From contig JAEUVU010000019.1 of assembly GCA_016786725.1 (NCBI GenBank), positions 62,001 to 126,000 of the forward strand: a stretch of DNA of 64,000 bases. Direction: 5' to 3'. Below are positions 7,383 to 15,532 of this stretch, one piece after another. Source of the DNA: Ferruginibacter sp. Its GTDB lineage: Bacteria > Bacteroidota > Bacteroidia > Chitinophagales > Chitinophagaceae. The number at the start of each line of letters is the position of its first letter. Position 1 is the first letter of the stretch. A program made the position numbers and the translations under genes. A model generated the notes under the pieces. It saw only the letters and a program-made list of their open reading frames with translations. It was not told the origin of the DNA and did not search any database.

Positions 7383-8519
7383 TTATTTTATCAATCTTGC
7401 CAGTTTTCTCTCCAACGCAGGCCCACGCAGGTTTTTACCAATTACTTTTCCATCGGGATCAATGAGGAAGTTTTGCGGAATATTAAATATCTGGAACTGT
7501 TGTGCAACAGAATTTTGCCAGCCCTGCAGGTCGCTGATATGCGTCCATTTGAGGCCATCCATGTGAATGGCATCTATCCAGGCTTCTTTTGCCTTATCTA
7601 AAGAAACGCCCAGCACCGTAAATTTTTTGTCTTTGTATTTATTGAAAGCGGCTACCAGGTTTGGATTTTCCTGGCGGCAGGGGCCGCACCAGCTTGCCCA
7701 AAAATCTACCAGTACATAATTACCCCGCAGTGAGGAAAGGCTTACCGGCTTTCCGGAAGTATCAGCCTGTGCAAAATCCGGCAATATTGTTCCGTTGCCA
7801 TTTATTTTTCCTTCGGCTATCTGCTGGGCAATATACTGCCCCATTGCTGTTACCTTTAACTTTGGGTCAAGCATATTATAAAGCGTTTCAGTTTTATTTA
7901 CATCATCGGCAATCTGGTGATACCTGATGACGGCCAAAGGAGTTATATAAGCAGCTTTATTATCAACTACAAAATCATAAATGAGTTTCATCGCTTTGGC
8001 GTGCTGGGCTTCATCATAATTACCATCGGGTGCAAAAACATCTTTATAAGGCTCCAGCGAATTATTGAATTGTTCAAATGCCGTATGGGATGGTGAGCCG
8101 ATGATCTTCGATTTATCAATGGTGGCTTTATCGCCGGTAATGTTTACATTACTGTTGTCTAAAAACACAGTGATATAAGGCTGCTGCCTGTTGAAGAGTA
8201 TGATCTTAAAATCAGGCCTTTCCATTTTTCCTTTAAAACTGAAATTGCCGTTTTTTAACGGGGTACTCAGTTCAGTAGCACCGGTCTGGCCGTTCAGCAA
8301 CTCAACTGTTGTTCCTTCGGTGAAACCGGTAACAGACCCTGTAATATTAAACTCACCGGTTGCAGGTGCGGCAGGTTTAGCCGATGCAGCATTTTTTGCA
8401 GGAGCTTTTGCCGGCGCCTTGGCCCCGGCCTTTGTTTTGGCACCTTGTGCAAAAAGGTTTTCTGATACGGTAGCGGCTGCAGCAAATAAAAAAAGAAAGA
8501 GGAAAGTTCTTTTCATCAT
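7383..8519 (-). CDS. TlpA-like thioredoxin-domain protein with DUF4369-like N-terminus
   Basis: A 378-residue exported protein. Residues 1-24 are a signal peptide, then an Ala/Lys/Pro-rich linker (about 27-55), a beta-rich DUF4369-like domain with a 'GSVTG...VELLNG' start (about 57-140), a helical segment, and a C-terminal thioredoxin fold (about 245-378) of the TlpA/ResA type. The redox motif WCGPC is at Cys278 and Cys281, and the cis-Pro region is 'FNIPQNFLID'. It is a periplasmic thiol-disulfide reductase. It begins 44 bp after trpA with no terminator between them, so it may be read through from the trp operon. The stop is followed by a strong terminator at 7354-7379. Confidence 0.9.
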   Translation of the reverse strand: MMKRTFLFLFLFAAAATVSENLFAQGAKTKAGAKAPAKAPAKNAASAKPAAPATGEFNITGSVTGFTEGTTVELLNGQTGATELSTPLKNGNFSFKGKMERPDFKIILFNRQQPYITVFLDNSNVNITGDKATIDKSKIIGSPSHTAFEQFNNSLEPYKDVFAPDGNYDEAQHAKAMKLIYDFVVDNKAAYITPLAVIRYHQIADDVNKTETLYNMLDPKLKVTAMGQYIAQQIAEGKINGNGTILPDFAQADTSGKPVSLSSLRGNYVLVDFWASWCGPCRQENPNLVAAFNKYKDKKFTVLGVSLDKAKEAWIDAIHMDGLKWTHISDLQGWQNSVAQQFQIFNIPQNFLIDPDGKVIGKNLRGPALERKLARLIK

Positions 8520-8563
8520 ATTGATTTATTGGATTGCAATTTACAGAGTTTTCAGCACACCTG

Positions 8564-9334
8564 TCAGCCTTTGATACTATTTATGAAATCTTTAGTAACA
8601 GCGGCAATATCCACGGTATTCCTTAAAGCATTAATATAGGCAGAACCGATAATAGCCCCGTTGGTGTGGGCACAGGCAGCATTAAAGGTTTGCCTGTCTT
8701 TTATACCAAAGCCAACAAGTACAGGATTTATTAAATTCATATCCTGCAACTTTTTAAAATAAGCCTGCTGGTCTTCAATAGGCTTTATATTGCCCGTGGT
8801 TGAAGAAGAAGATACTGCGTAAACAAATCCCCCGCTGAGGCTGTCAATTTTCCTGATGCGTTCCTCACTGGTTTCGGGGGTTATTAAAAAGATGAATTTA
8901 AGACCGTTGTTTGCAAAATATTGACGGTACATTGTTTCAAATTCATACATCGGCAGGTCAGGAAGTATAATGCCATCAACACCGGCTTTGGCTGCTGCTT
9001 CACAAAAGTTTTCAATACCGAACTGCAGCACCGGGTTCATATACCCCATTAAAACGAGGGGCAACTGAATGTGTTCACGAATGCCTTGTAACTGTTCGAA
9101 AAGTTTAGAGATGCTCATTCCGTTTGCCAAAGCCTGCATATTACTTTGCTGAATAACCGGGCCATCGGCAATGGGGTCGCTGTAAGGAATACCGATCTCA
9201 ACAATATCAGCACCGCTGTTTTGCAAAGCAGCGATCACTTTAACCGTTGAATTGAGTTGAGGATAACCTGCAGTGCAGTATATGTTTAATACACCGGTTT
9301 TCTTTTCAGCAAAAAGTTTATCTAATCTGTTCAT
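8564..9334 (-). CDS. trpA: Tryptophan synthase alpha chain
   Basis: A 256-residue TIM-barrel subunit that splits indole-3-glycerol phosphate to indole and glyceraldehyde 3-phosphate and passes indole to TrpB. The catalytic Glu46 lies in 'DIVEIGIPYSDP', and the catalytic Asp in 'GVDGIILPDLP'. The phosphate loop 'GFGIKDR' and 'GAIIGSAYI' are also present. The frame extends upstream to 9355, but 'MNRLDKLF' from 9334 fits family starts. It is the last biosynthetic gene of the operon and starts 1 bp after the lipoprotein stop, so translation is probably coupled. It is separated from trpB by that lipoprotein gene, which is unusual because trpB and trpA are normally adjacent. Confidence 0.97.
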   Translation of the reverse strand: MNRLDKLFAEKKTGVLNIYCTAGYPQLNSTVKVIAALQNSGADIVEIGIPYSDPIADGPVIQQSNMQALANGMSISKLFEQLQGIREHIQLPLVLMGYMNPVLQFGIENFCEAAAKAGVDGIILPDLPMYEFETMYRQYFANNGLKFIFLITPETSEERIRKIDSLSGGFVYAVSSSSTTGNIKPIEDQQAYFKKLQDMNLINPVLVGFGIKDRQTFNAACAHTNGAIIGSAYINALRNTVDIAAVTKDFINSIKG

Positions 9335-9335
9335 T

Positions 9336-9695
9336 TTATTTTTCTGCCGGTACAACAGTTACTTCCCTGCCATCTAAAAGAATGTGATGATAATTTGGCT
9401 TTGCGTCCACATCCAATGTTACCTTAAACAAAGATTGTTTTTGGGCGGATGTTACAGGAAGCTCAACAATAATACTGTCTCCCCTTCTTACCAAACTGTA
9501 ACTCTTACCATCAAAGTTATCATCGGCACAGCCAAAAAATTCATACCGTTCACCATTAATATTGGATATCATGTTGATGGTTCTGGAGTATTCTTTGCAC
9601 TCGCCAACTTTTTCCGCTTTCATTTTATGGTTGATAAATGAATCGCTGCAGGAAAAAAGAAAGCAGCAGCAAATAATAGAAAAAATGTATCGCAT
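9336..9695 (-). CDS. Small lipoprotein inserted between trpB and trpA
   Basis: A 119-residue protein with a lipoprotein signal: 'MRYIFSIICCCFLFSC', lipobox LFSC at residues 13-16. The mature part has two further Cys (in 'GECKEY' and 'FGCADD') and a beta-rich C-terminal half. No family recognised. It lies inside the trp operon, 42 bp after trpB and 1 bp before trpA, in the same direction, so it must be co-transcribed with them. There is no obvious link to tryptophan synthesis; it may be a passenger. Its intact frame and signal argue against a decayed gene. Confidence 0.8.
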   Translation of the reverse strand: MRYIFSIICCCFLFSCSDSFINHKMKAEKVGECKEYSRTINMISNINGERYEFFGCADDNFDGKSYSLVRRGDSIIVELPVTSAQKQSLFKVTLDVDAKPNYHHILLDGREVTVVPAEK

Positions 9696-9728
9696 AATTA
9701 AACTATTTTAAGTTTTCCTACTCCAAAG

Positions 9729-9763
9729 CCTTTCTCCTCAGGAGAGGGGTTGGGGTGAGGCTA
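9729..9763. repeat. Palindrome-containing repeat forming the trpB 3' end
   Basis: The sequence CTCCTCAGGAGAGGGGTTGG lies within a G-rich stretch with a perfect CTCCTCAGGAG core (9734-9744). It resembles the 'cctcaccccaacccctctcc' interspersed repeat familiar from Bacteroidota intergenic regions. It supplies the stop codon and the last residues of TrpB (ASPQPLS). Confidence 0.55.
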
Positions 9764-10934
9764 AATTTTTCATGTACGTATCCAGGTCTTTATCCCCTCT
9801 GCCGCTTAAACAAACAACTACCACATCTGTTTTTTTAAAATTGATCATTTTTAAGGCATGTAATGCATGCGCTGATTCCAGTGCCGGAATAATGCCCTCC
9901 AGTTTCGCCAGTTCAAAAGCTGACTGCAATGCTTTGTTATCCGTAGCGCTCATAAATATGGCACGGCCTGTTTCAAATAAATGTGCATGCAAGGGGCCAA
10001 TGCCCGGATAGTCTAAACCGGCTGAAATACTGTGTGGTTCTATCACCTGTCCATCTTCCGTTTGCATCAGCAAACTTTTATTGCCGTGCAAAATGCCCGG
10101 TTTGCCCAGTTGTGTTGTAGCAGCACTCATACCGCTGTTGATTCCGCAACCGGCAGCCTCCACAGCAATAAGCTGTACATTTTCATCCTCTAAAAAATGA
10201 TAGAATGCCCCGGCTGCATTGCTGCCACCTCCCACACAGGCAATCACATAATCCGGCAATTCTTTTTCTGTCTTTTCAAGCAACTGCTTTTTTATTTCTT
10301 CGCTGATTATGCTTTGGAACCTGGCTACCATATCAGGATAGGGATGCGGCCCTACCACCGAGCCTATGATATAATGCGTATCAACCGGGTTGTTTATCCA
10401 GTCACGTATCGCTTCGTTGGTGGCATCTTTTAAAGTTTTGCTGCCGCTGGTTGCAGGCACTACGGTTGCGCCCAGCATTGTCATCCTTGCAACATTGGGT
10501 GCCTGACGTTCAATGTCTTTTTCGCCCATGTACACAATACACTCCAGGCCTTTTAAAGCACATACCGTTGCCGTTGCCACACCATGCTGGCCGGCGCCAG
10601 TTTCGGCAATGATCCTTTTTTTACCAAGCCGCTGCGCCAGCAAAATCTGCCCGATGGTATTGTTGATCTTGTGTGCGCCGGTATAGCAAAGGTCTTCTCT
10701 CTTCAAAAAAACATTGGTTCCATATTTACTGCTCAACCTTTCTGCAAAAAAAAGTGGTGTTGGCCTGCCTGCATAATCATTCAGCAGGTATAAAAATTCA
10801 TTTTGAAAATCTTCTTCGTAAATAATTTTCAGGTAATTATCCTGCAGTTCTTTTACATTCGGGTACAGCATTTCGGGGATGAAGGCTCCGCCAAAATTTC
10901 CGTAGTAACCGTGTTCATCAACACTAAATTTCAT
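9738..10934 (-). CDS. trpB: Tryptophan synthase beta chain
   Basis: A 398-residue PLP enzyme that condenses indole with serine to give tryptophan. The PLP lysine is Lys89 in '[10 protein letters not shown]'; the phosphate-binding glycine loop is '[12 protein letters not shown]'; 'LSGRGDKD' is near the C-terminus. The N-terminus '[23 protein letters not shown]' is typical, so the start is secure. The last eight or so residues (LASPQPLS) come from a G-rich palindromic repeat rather than the normal family ending, a harmless-looking 3' extension or replacement. It lies 4 bp after trpF. Confidence 0.97.
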   Translation of the reverse strand: MKFSVDEHGYYGNFGGAFIPEMLYPNVKELQDNYLKIIYEEDFQNEFLYLLNDYAGRPTPLFFAERLSSKYGTNVFLKREDLCYTGAHKINNTIGQILLAQRLGKKRIIAETGAGQHGVATATVCALKGLECIVYMGEKDIERQAPNVARMTMLGATVVPATSGSKTLKDATNEAIRDWINNPVDTHYIIGSVVGPHPYPDMVARFQSIISEEIKKQLLEKTEKELPDYVIACVGGGSNAAGAFYHFLEDENVQLIAVEAAGCGINSGMSAATTQLGKPGILHGNKSLLMQTEDGQVIEPHSISAGLDYPGIGPLHAHLFETGRAIFMSATDNKALQSAFELAKLEGIIPALESAHALHALKMINFKKTDVVVVCLSGRGDKDLDTYMKNLASPQPLS

Positions 10935-10938
10935 TTTC

Positions 10939-11565
10939 CTATTTTAACCCTTGTTTAAACTGCAATACCAGCGCCATATCTTTTACTCCCGGTTCTTTCT
11001 CTACCTTACTGTTAATATCCACCGCATAATAATCCGGGTGTTTAAATGCTTTCACTTTTGCAACATCATCCACACCAATACCACCGCTTAAAAAGAAAGG
11101 CTTTTCAATTTTGGCTTTGCTCAAAACTTTCCAGTCGAATTGCTTACCCGTACCGCCTTCCAGTTCTGAAGAAGCAGTATCAAATAAATAATAATCGCAC
11201 ACTTCATCGTAATCGGCCACCATTTCATCTATGGATGTTTTGCTGTCTTTCACTTTAAAGGCTTTTATCACTTCCACGTCTTCAGAAAGTTCTTCGCAAA
11301 GCTCCGGGCTTTCATTGCCATGCAGTTGCACCACATCCAGCCCATAATCTTCCACAGCCTGCATGATCTCATCATAATCAGCATTTACAAAAACACCTAC
11401 CTTCTTTAAGTCAAAATCAGAGTTCTTTATATCAGCCGGTTTTATCTTATCACCCACATAACGTGGGGAACCTTTGTAAAATATTAATCCTGCAAAATCT
11501 ATATCCAACCCATCTAATTGTTGCAGTTGTTTTACCTGTGTAATGCCGCAAACTTTTGTGTTCAT
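10939..11565 (-). CDS. trpF: Phosphoribosylanthranilate isomerase
   Basis: A 208-residue TIM-barrel enzyme that performs the Amadori rearrangement of phosphoribosylanthranilate to CdRP. The catalytic Cys6 is in 'KVCGIT', '[14 protein letters not shown]' follows, and the second catalytic Asp is in '[15 protein letters not shown]'. 'FFLSGGIG' is the phosphate-binding turn. Full length. It lies 2 bp after trpC and 4 bp before trpB in the operon, so the group is tightly coupled. Confidence 0.96.
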   Translation of the reverse strand: MNTKVCGITQVKQLQQLDGLDIDFAGLIFYKGSPRYVGDKIKPADIKNSDFDLKKVGVFVNADYDEIMQAVEDYGLDVVQLHGNESPELCEELSEDVEVIKAFKVKDSKTSIDEMVADYDEVCDYYLFDTASSELEGGTGKQFDWKVLSKAKIEKPFFLSGGIGVDDVAKVKAFKHPDYYAVDINSKVEKEPGVKDMALVLQFKQGLK

Positions 11566-11567
11566 AA

Positions 11568-12353
11568 TTATCCTTGTTTTAATTGTTGTACAAATTGTTT
11601 AAATGCAATGCCGGGGTCTGGTTCTTTCATGAATTTTTCACCTATCAAAAAACCTTTGAAGCCAGCATCTTTAAATTTTTTTATCGCTTCTATACCATCA
11701 ATACCGCTTTCAGCAACCTTAATTTTATCAGCAGGTATTTTTTCACTCAGTTCAATAGAACGGTTTATATCTACGGTAAAAGTTTTAAGATCACGGTTGT
11801 TCACGCCCACAATGTCTGTTTCATCGCAAATATGCTGTAACTCATTCTCGTTATGAATTTCCAGTAAAACTTCCAGTTGCAAACGCTTTGCAAAGAAAGC
11901 TAATTCCTGAACACGATCAGGCGTTAAACACGCAGCAATCAGTAAAATAACATCAGCCCCTATTGCCCTCGCTTCCACTAATTGATATTCATCAATAATA
12001 AAATCCTTTCGTAAGATGGGGATTTCATTTACTCTTGCTTTATGCAGGTCATTTGCAGAGCCGCCGAAGAAATTGCTATCCGTTAAAACAGATAAACAAG
12101 AAGCTCCATTTGCTGTATAAGCTTTCGCTACTTCTGTAACATCAGCTTTATCATTAATAACACCTTTTGATGGCGATTGCCTTTTAAACTCAGCAATGAT
12201 GCCGGTCTTTGTTTCATCCAGTAAGAACTGTTTTAATGAAAATGCCGGCCGGATAAAGTTTGGTTGCTGCATTAAATGTTCTGCAGGTATTATCGCTTTG
12301 CATTGTGCAACTTCACCCTTTTTGTGCTCAACTATTTTATCTAAAATATTCAT
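11568..12353 (-). CDS. trpC: Indole-3-glycerol phosphate synthase
   Basis: A 261-residue TIM-barrel enzyme converting CdRP to indole-3-glycerol phosphate. Family motifs are visible: 'IAEFKRQSPSKGVI' with the catalytic Lys, 'LSVLTDSNFFGGS', 'ILRKDFIIDEYQ', 'GVNNRDLKTFTVD' and 'VAESGI'. Start 'MNILDKIVEHKK' is typical. It is a separate gene, not fused to trpF as in enterics. It lies 2 bp downstream of trpD and 2 bp upstream of trpF. Confidence 0.97.
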   Translation of the reverse strand: MNILDKIVEHKKGEVAQCKAIIPAEHLMQQPNFIRPAFSLKQFLLDETKTGIIAEFKRQSPSKGVINDKADVTEVAKAYTANGASCLSVLTDSNFFGGSANDLHKARVNEIPILRKDFIIDEYQLVEARAIGADVILLIAACLTPDRVQELAFFAKRLQLEVLLEIHNENELQHICDETDIVGVNNRDLKTFTVDINRSIELSEKIPADKIKVAESGIDGIEAIKKFKDAGFKGFLIGEKFMKEPDPGIAFKQFVQQLKQG

Positions 12354-12355
12354 AA

Positions 12356-13345
12356 TTACCTGCCGGTTAATTTCTGTAAAGACTGATATGCCCTTCCACT
12401 TTCCAAACTCTCAACCGCAGCCTGATAACACTCATCATAAGAACCGTACTTACCTGTGCATTGCAGCGCAATAGCCGAATTGGCCAGCACCACTGCATTT
12501 TGTGCCCAGCTTCCTTCGCCTTTTAAAATGCTTAAAAATATCTTTGCTGCTTCTTCAACAGAATTACCTCCATGAATATCCGTTGCACTTACCGTACGTT
12601 TTCCCAGGTCTTCGGCACTGTAAATTTTTTCGCCGGCATTCGTGATCACTTTTACATCACCGGTTAATGATATCTCATCATACCCATCTAAGCTGTGAAT
12701 GATGGTGAAGGCACTGCTGCTCTGCTGCAATAAATAATTATAGATCCTTGCCATCTCTAAATTATAAACACCAACGAGTTGGTATTTAGGGGATACAGGA
12801 TTAACCATTGGCCCCAACATGTTAAAGAAGGTACGGACACCCAGATTCTTTCTGATCGGTCCAACCACTTTTAATGCCGGATGAAAAAGAGGTGCATGTA
12901 AAAAACAGATATTGGCATCATCCAGTTCTTTGTTCAAAGCATCACTGTCTTTTTTAAATGTATAGCCCAGTTGTTCCATCACATTGCTGCTGCCGCTGAT
13001 AGAAGAAGCCCCATAATTACCATGCTTGGCAACCTTGGTTCCTGTTCCCGCAACAATAAAACAACTGAGTGTGGAAATGTTGAATGTATTTTTTTCATCG
13101 CCGCCTGTGCCAACAATATCAATCACACCCTGCCCTTGCAGATCAACCGGTACGCAAAGTTCCATCAATGCATCCCTGAACCCCCGCAACTCTTCAATGG
13201 TAATACTCCGCATTAAATACACGGTGATCAAAGCTGCTATCTCTGCATCACTGTAAACATTCTTTGAGATATTATGCAATACTTCTTTAGCCTGTTCACG
13301 AGAAAGGCTTTTATGTTCGAATAAATAATTCAGTACCTTTTTCAT
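12356..13345 (-). CDS. trpD: Anthranilate phosphoribosyltransferase
   Basis: A 329-residue enzyme joining anthranilate to PRPP. Motifs: 'DIVGTGGDEKNTFNIST' (PRPP and magnesium binding), 'VAKHGNYGASSISGSSNVMEQLG', and 'GVRTFFNMLGPMVNP'. The frame is open to 13396, but the upstream part reads through a repeat, and 'MKKVLNYLFEHKSLSREQA' from 13345 matches normal starts. A 67-bp spacer carrying a palindromic repeat separates it from trpG. Confidence 0.97.
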   Translation of the reverse strand: MKKVLNYLFEHKSLSREQAKEVLHNISKNVYSDAEIAALITVYLMRSITIEELRGFRDALMELCVPVDLQGQGVIDIVGTGGDEKNTFNISTLSCFIVAGTGTKVAKHGNYGASSISGSSNVMEQLGYTFKKDSDALNKELDDANICFLHAPLFHPALKVVGPIRKNLGVRTFFNMLGPMVNPVSPKYQLVGVYNLEMARIYNYLLQQSSSAFTIIHSLDGYDEISLTGDVKVITNAGEKIYSAEDLGKRTVSATDIHGGNSVEEAAKIFLSILKGEGSWAQNAVVLANSAIALQCTGKYGSYDECYQAAVESLESGRAYQSLQKLTGR

Positions 13346-13358
13346 AATTTTCTTTTTT

Positions 13359-13412
13359 CCGCAGAGACGGGGAATCGCAGAGAAAACACTCAGCACCTGC
13401 CCCTATCTGCGG
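13359..13412. repeat. Inverted repeat in the trpG-trpD spacer
   Basis: CCGCAGA (13359-13365) and TCTGCGG (13406-13412) bracket a segment containing a second GCAGAG unit. It ends directly at the trpG stop codon. This 'CTCTGCG...CTGCGG' type of element is a recurrent interspersed palindrome in Bacteroidota, similar in style to the repeat at 63329-63397. Confidence 0.6.
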
Positions 13413-13982
13413 TTAACTCCTTAACCAGTTACGTAAAATTTGTTCCCCATCCGGTGTCAAAACACTCTCAGGATGAAACTGCACTCCCTGTACATCAAAT
13501 TTTTTATGTTGTAATGCCATGATGTATCCGTTTTCATCTCTTGCAGTTACTTCCAGTTCGTCGGGGAAATTTTCTTCACTAACTATCCAGCTATGATAAC
13601 GGCCAACTTCAATCGTCTCCGGTAATCCATTTAAAATTTTTGAATTTTTACTTTTGACTTGAATAGGTGTTGCTACACCATGAAAGACCGTACTCAGGTT
13701 TGTCAGTTTTCCGCCAAAAGCCTCTGCAATGGCCTGGTGGCCCAAACAAACACCCAATATTGATTTTGTTGCAGCATACTCTTTTATCAATGGTAACAAC
13801 AAACCTGCTTCTTCCGGTATCCCCGGGCCCGGCGATAAAATAATTTTATCATAAGCAGCCACATCTGCCAAAGCGGTCTGATCATTCCTGTACACATCAA
13901 CTTTTTCTCCGGTTATCTTTTCTACAAGATGAACAAGATTGTACGTGAACGAATCGTAGTTATCGAATACCAGGATTTTCAT
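13413..13982 (-). CDS. trpG: Anthranilate synthase component II (glutamine amidotransferase)
   Basis: A 189-residue class I glutamine amidotransferase that supplies ammonia to TrpE. The triad is visible: the nucleophile Cys in 'GVCLGHQAIAEAFGG', and His/Glu in 'QFHPESVLTPDG'. 'SPGPGIPEEAG' is the oxyanion-side motif. Full length from 'MKILVFDNYDSFTYNLVHL'. It could also serve folate synthesis (pabA-type), as in many bacteria, but the operon position makes tryptophan the main role. It is separated from trpE by 65 bp. Confidence 0.96.
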   Translation of the reverse strand: MKILVFDNYDSFTYNLVHLVEKITGEKVDVYRNDQTALADVAAYDKIILSPGPGIPEEAGLLLPLIKEYAATKSILGVCLGHQAIAEAFGGKLTNLSTVFHGVATPIQVKSKNSKILNGLPETIEVGRYHSWIVSEENFPDELEVTARDENGYIMALQHKKFDVQGVQFHPESVLTPDGEQILRNWLRS

Positions 13983-14047
13983 TGTCTTTTTTTTTTAAAA
14001 AGTCAAAAGCTGAAAGGTTAACAAAGTTGATATGGTATAACGCCTTG

Positions 14048-15490
14048 TCAACTTACCAACTCAGCCTCAATAATCGCCTTTTTCAAAGCATTTAATTTAT
14101 TATTCACTTCGTGTAATTCACTTTCAGGGTTACTTACAGCAACCACACCGGCGCCAGCCTGATAAACCAACGTGTTATTGCGGCTTAAAAAAGTGCGGAT
14201 CATGATAGCATGGTTAACTGATCCATCAAACCCAATAAAGCCGATTGCGCCTCCATAATAACTTCGGGCTGTTGTTTCATATTCATTAATGAGTTGCATG
14301 GCTTTTATTTTAGGTGCCCCACTCAAAGTCCCCGCCGGGAATGTTGTTGCCAGTAACTTAAATGGGTTTGCTTCCGGTTCAACCCTGCCCGTTACTTCAC
14401 TAACCAAATGAATAACATGGCTGTAGTAATTTATCCTTTTGCATTGTGTAACTTCCACTTCATGGCACATACGGCTGAGGTCATTTCTTGCCAGGTCAAC
14501 CAGCATTACATGTTCCGCATTTTCCTTTTCATCATTCTCTAATTTAATTGCGAGTGCTTTATCTTCTTCATCATCACCGGTTCTTTTAAAAGTGCCGGCA
14601 ATAGGATGCATAATGGCTTTGTCTTTATCAACGATCAACTGGCTTTCAGGTGATGAACCCATCAGTTTATAATCCCCATAATCAAAATAAAATAAATAGG
14701 GGGATGGATTGATGCTACGCAGCGCCCGGTACACATTAAATTCATCACCAGTGAATTTTTGTTCAAACCTCCTGCTCAAAACAATTTGAAACACGTCGCC
14801 CCTATGACAGCTTGCAATACCTCTCTTCACCATCTCAATGTATTCAGCATTGGTGATGTTTGATCTTTCTTCATCAACAGTTTTAAAAGGAAATCCGGGA
14901 ACATCTTTACGCTTAATTAAACTTTCTATGACTGCAACTTCGCTTTCAATACCATTAAAATGATTTTCACAAATGAACAACTCATCTTTAAAATGATTGA
15001 CAGCGATTACATATTGATAAAGCCTGTATCGCATTAGTGGAATGCTCCTCCTTCCCTCTCCTTCAGGAGTTCCTGCAAAGGAAAGAGCATAGCTCGTGGG
15101 AGTGAGGTCGAAAAACTGCACTGCATCAAAACTTGTATAACCAAAAAGTCCCTGTGCAACATTAACAGGGGTTACTGCGGTCTCCTTAATTTCAAACCGT
15201 TGCATAAAATCCCAGAGCAGTTGAGGTACATCGGTTTTTGCATCAAGTTTTATCCGTTCCGCTGTTTGCCCCGGTAGTTTAAATTCAACAGCCGTTGCAT
15301 TACTAATCTCTATACCAGCCAATGCATTGATACCGATAAAGGAATAACTGTTTTCTCCTGCATGAAAATCGGTACTTTCCAAAAGTATTGTATCCCTGAA
15401 CCTGTCCCTCAATCTTAAATAAATACCAACGGGTGTGTACACATCGGCCAGCATTTTTTTGAAAGTGGTTTGTATCTCTATTTTTTTCAT
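14048..15490 (-). CDS. trpE: Anthranilate synthase component I
   Basis: A 480-residue chorismate-utilising enzyme that makes anthranilate from chorismate. The C-terminal catalytic domain carries 'GDVFQIVLSRRFEQ', 'SPSPYLFYFD'-like sequence (here NPSPYLFYFD), 'HPIAGTFKRTGDDEEDK', 'NAEHVMLVDLARNDLSRMC' and 'FPAGTLSGAPKIKAMQLI'. An N-terminal 'LLESTDFHAGENSYSFIGI' contains the Leu-Leu-Glu-Ser feedback site for tryptophan. A stretch around residues 127-150 (SFAGTPEGEGRRSIP) does not look like family sequence and coincides with a repeat-like DNA segment at about 15040-15109. The ATG at 15490 directly abuts the end of the inverted-repeat element 15490-15995, which displaces the native 5' leader of trpE. 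Confidence 0.96.
   Translation of the reverse strand: MKKIEIQTTFKKMLADVYTPVGIYLRLRDRFRDTILLESTDFHAGENSYSFIGINALAGIEISNATAVEFKLPGQTAERIKLDAKTDVPQLLWDFMQRFEIKETAVTPVNVAQGLFGYTSFDAVQFFDLTPTSYALSFAGTPEGEGRRSIPLMRYRLYQYVIAVNHFKDELFICENHFNGIESEVAVIESLIKRKDVPGFPFKTVDEERSNITNAEYIEMVKRGIASCHRGDVFQIVLSRRFEQKFTGDEFNVYRALRSINPSPYLFYFDYGDYKLMGSSPESQLIVDKDKAIMHPIAGTFKRTGDDEEDKALAIKLENDEKENAEHVMLVDLARNDLSRMCHEVEVTQCKRINYYSHVIHLVSEVTGRVEPEANPFKLLATTFPAGTLSGAPKIKAMQLINEYETTARSYYGGAIGFIGFDGSVNHAIMIRTFLSRNNTLVYQAGAGVVAVSNPESELHEVNNKLNALKKAIIEAELVS
15040..15109. repeat. Repeat-like in-frame segment within trpE
   Basis: Within trpE, a segment with CTCTCCTTCAGGAG and a neighbouring GGGAGTGAGG resembles an intergenic G-rich repeat, and lies in a spot where the protein has extra, low-complexity-looking residues (ALSFAGTPEGEGRRSIP). 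Boundaries are approximate. This is inferred from composition and from the protein being slightly longer than usual. Confidence 0.35.
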
Positions 15491-15532
15491 TGTCCGAACG
15501 TGGATTTGGGAGGATTAAATGGATTTTTTGGA
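15490..15532. repeat. Left terminal inverted repeat
   Basis: It begins TTGTCCGAACGTGGATTTGG and runs into GGATTAAATGGATTTTTT. It contains the stop codon of the GxxExxY gene (15515-15517) and overlaps the first base of the trpE start codon on the minus strand. The right-end partner is at 15944-15995. Confidence 0.75.
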
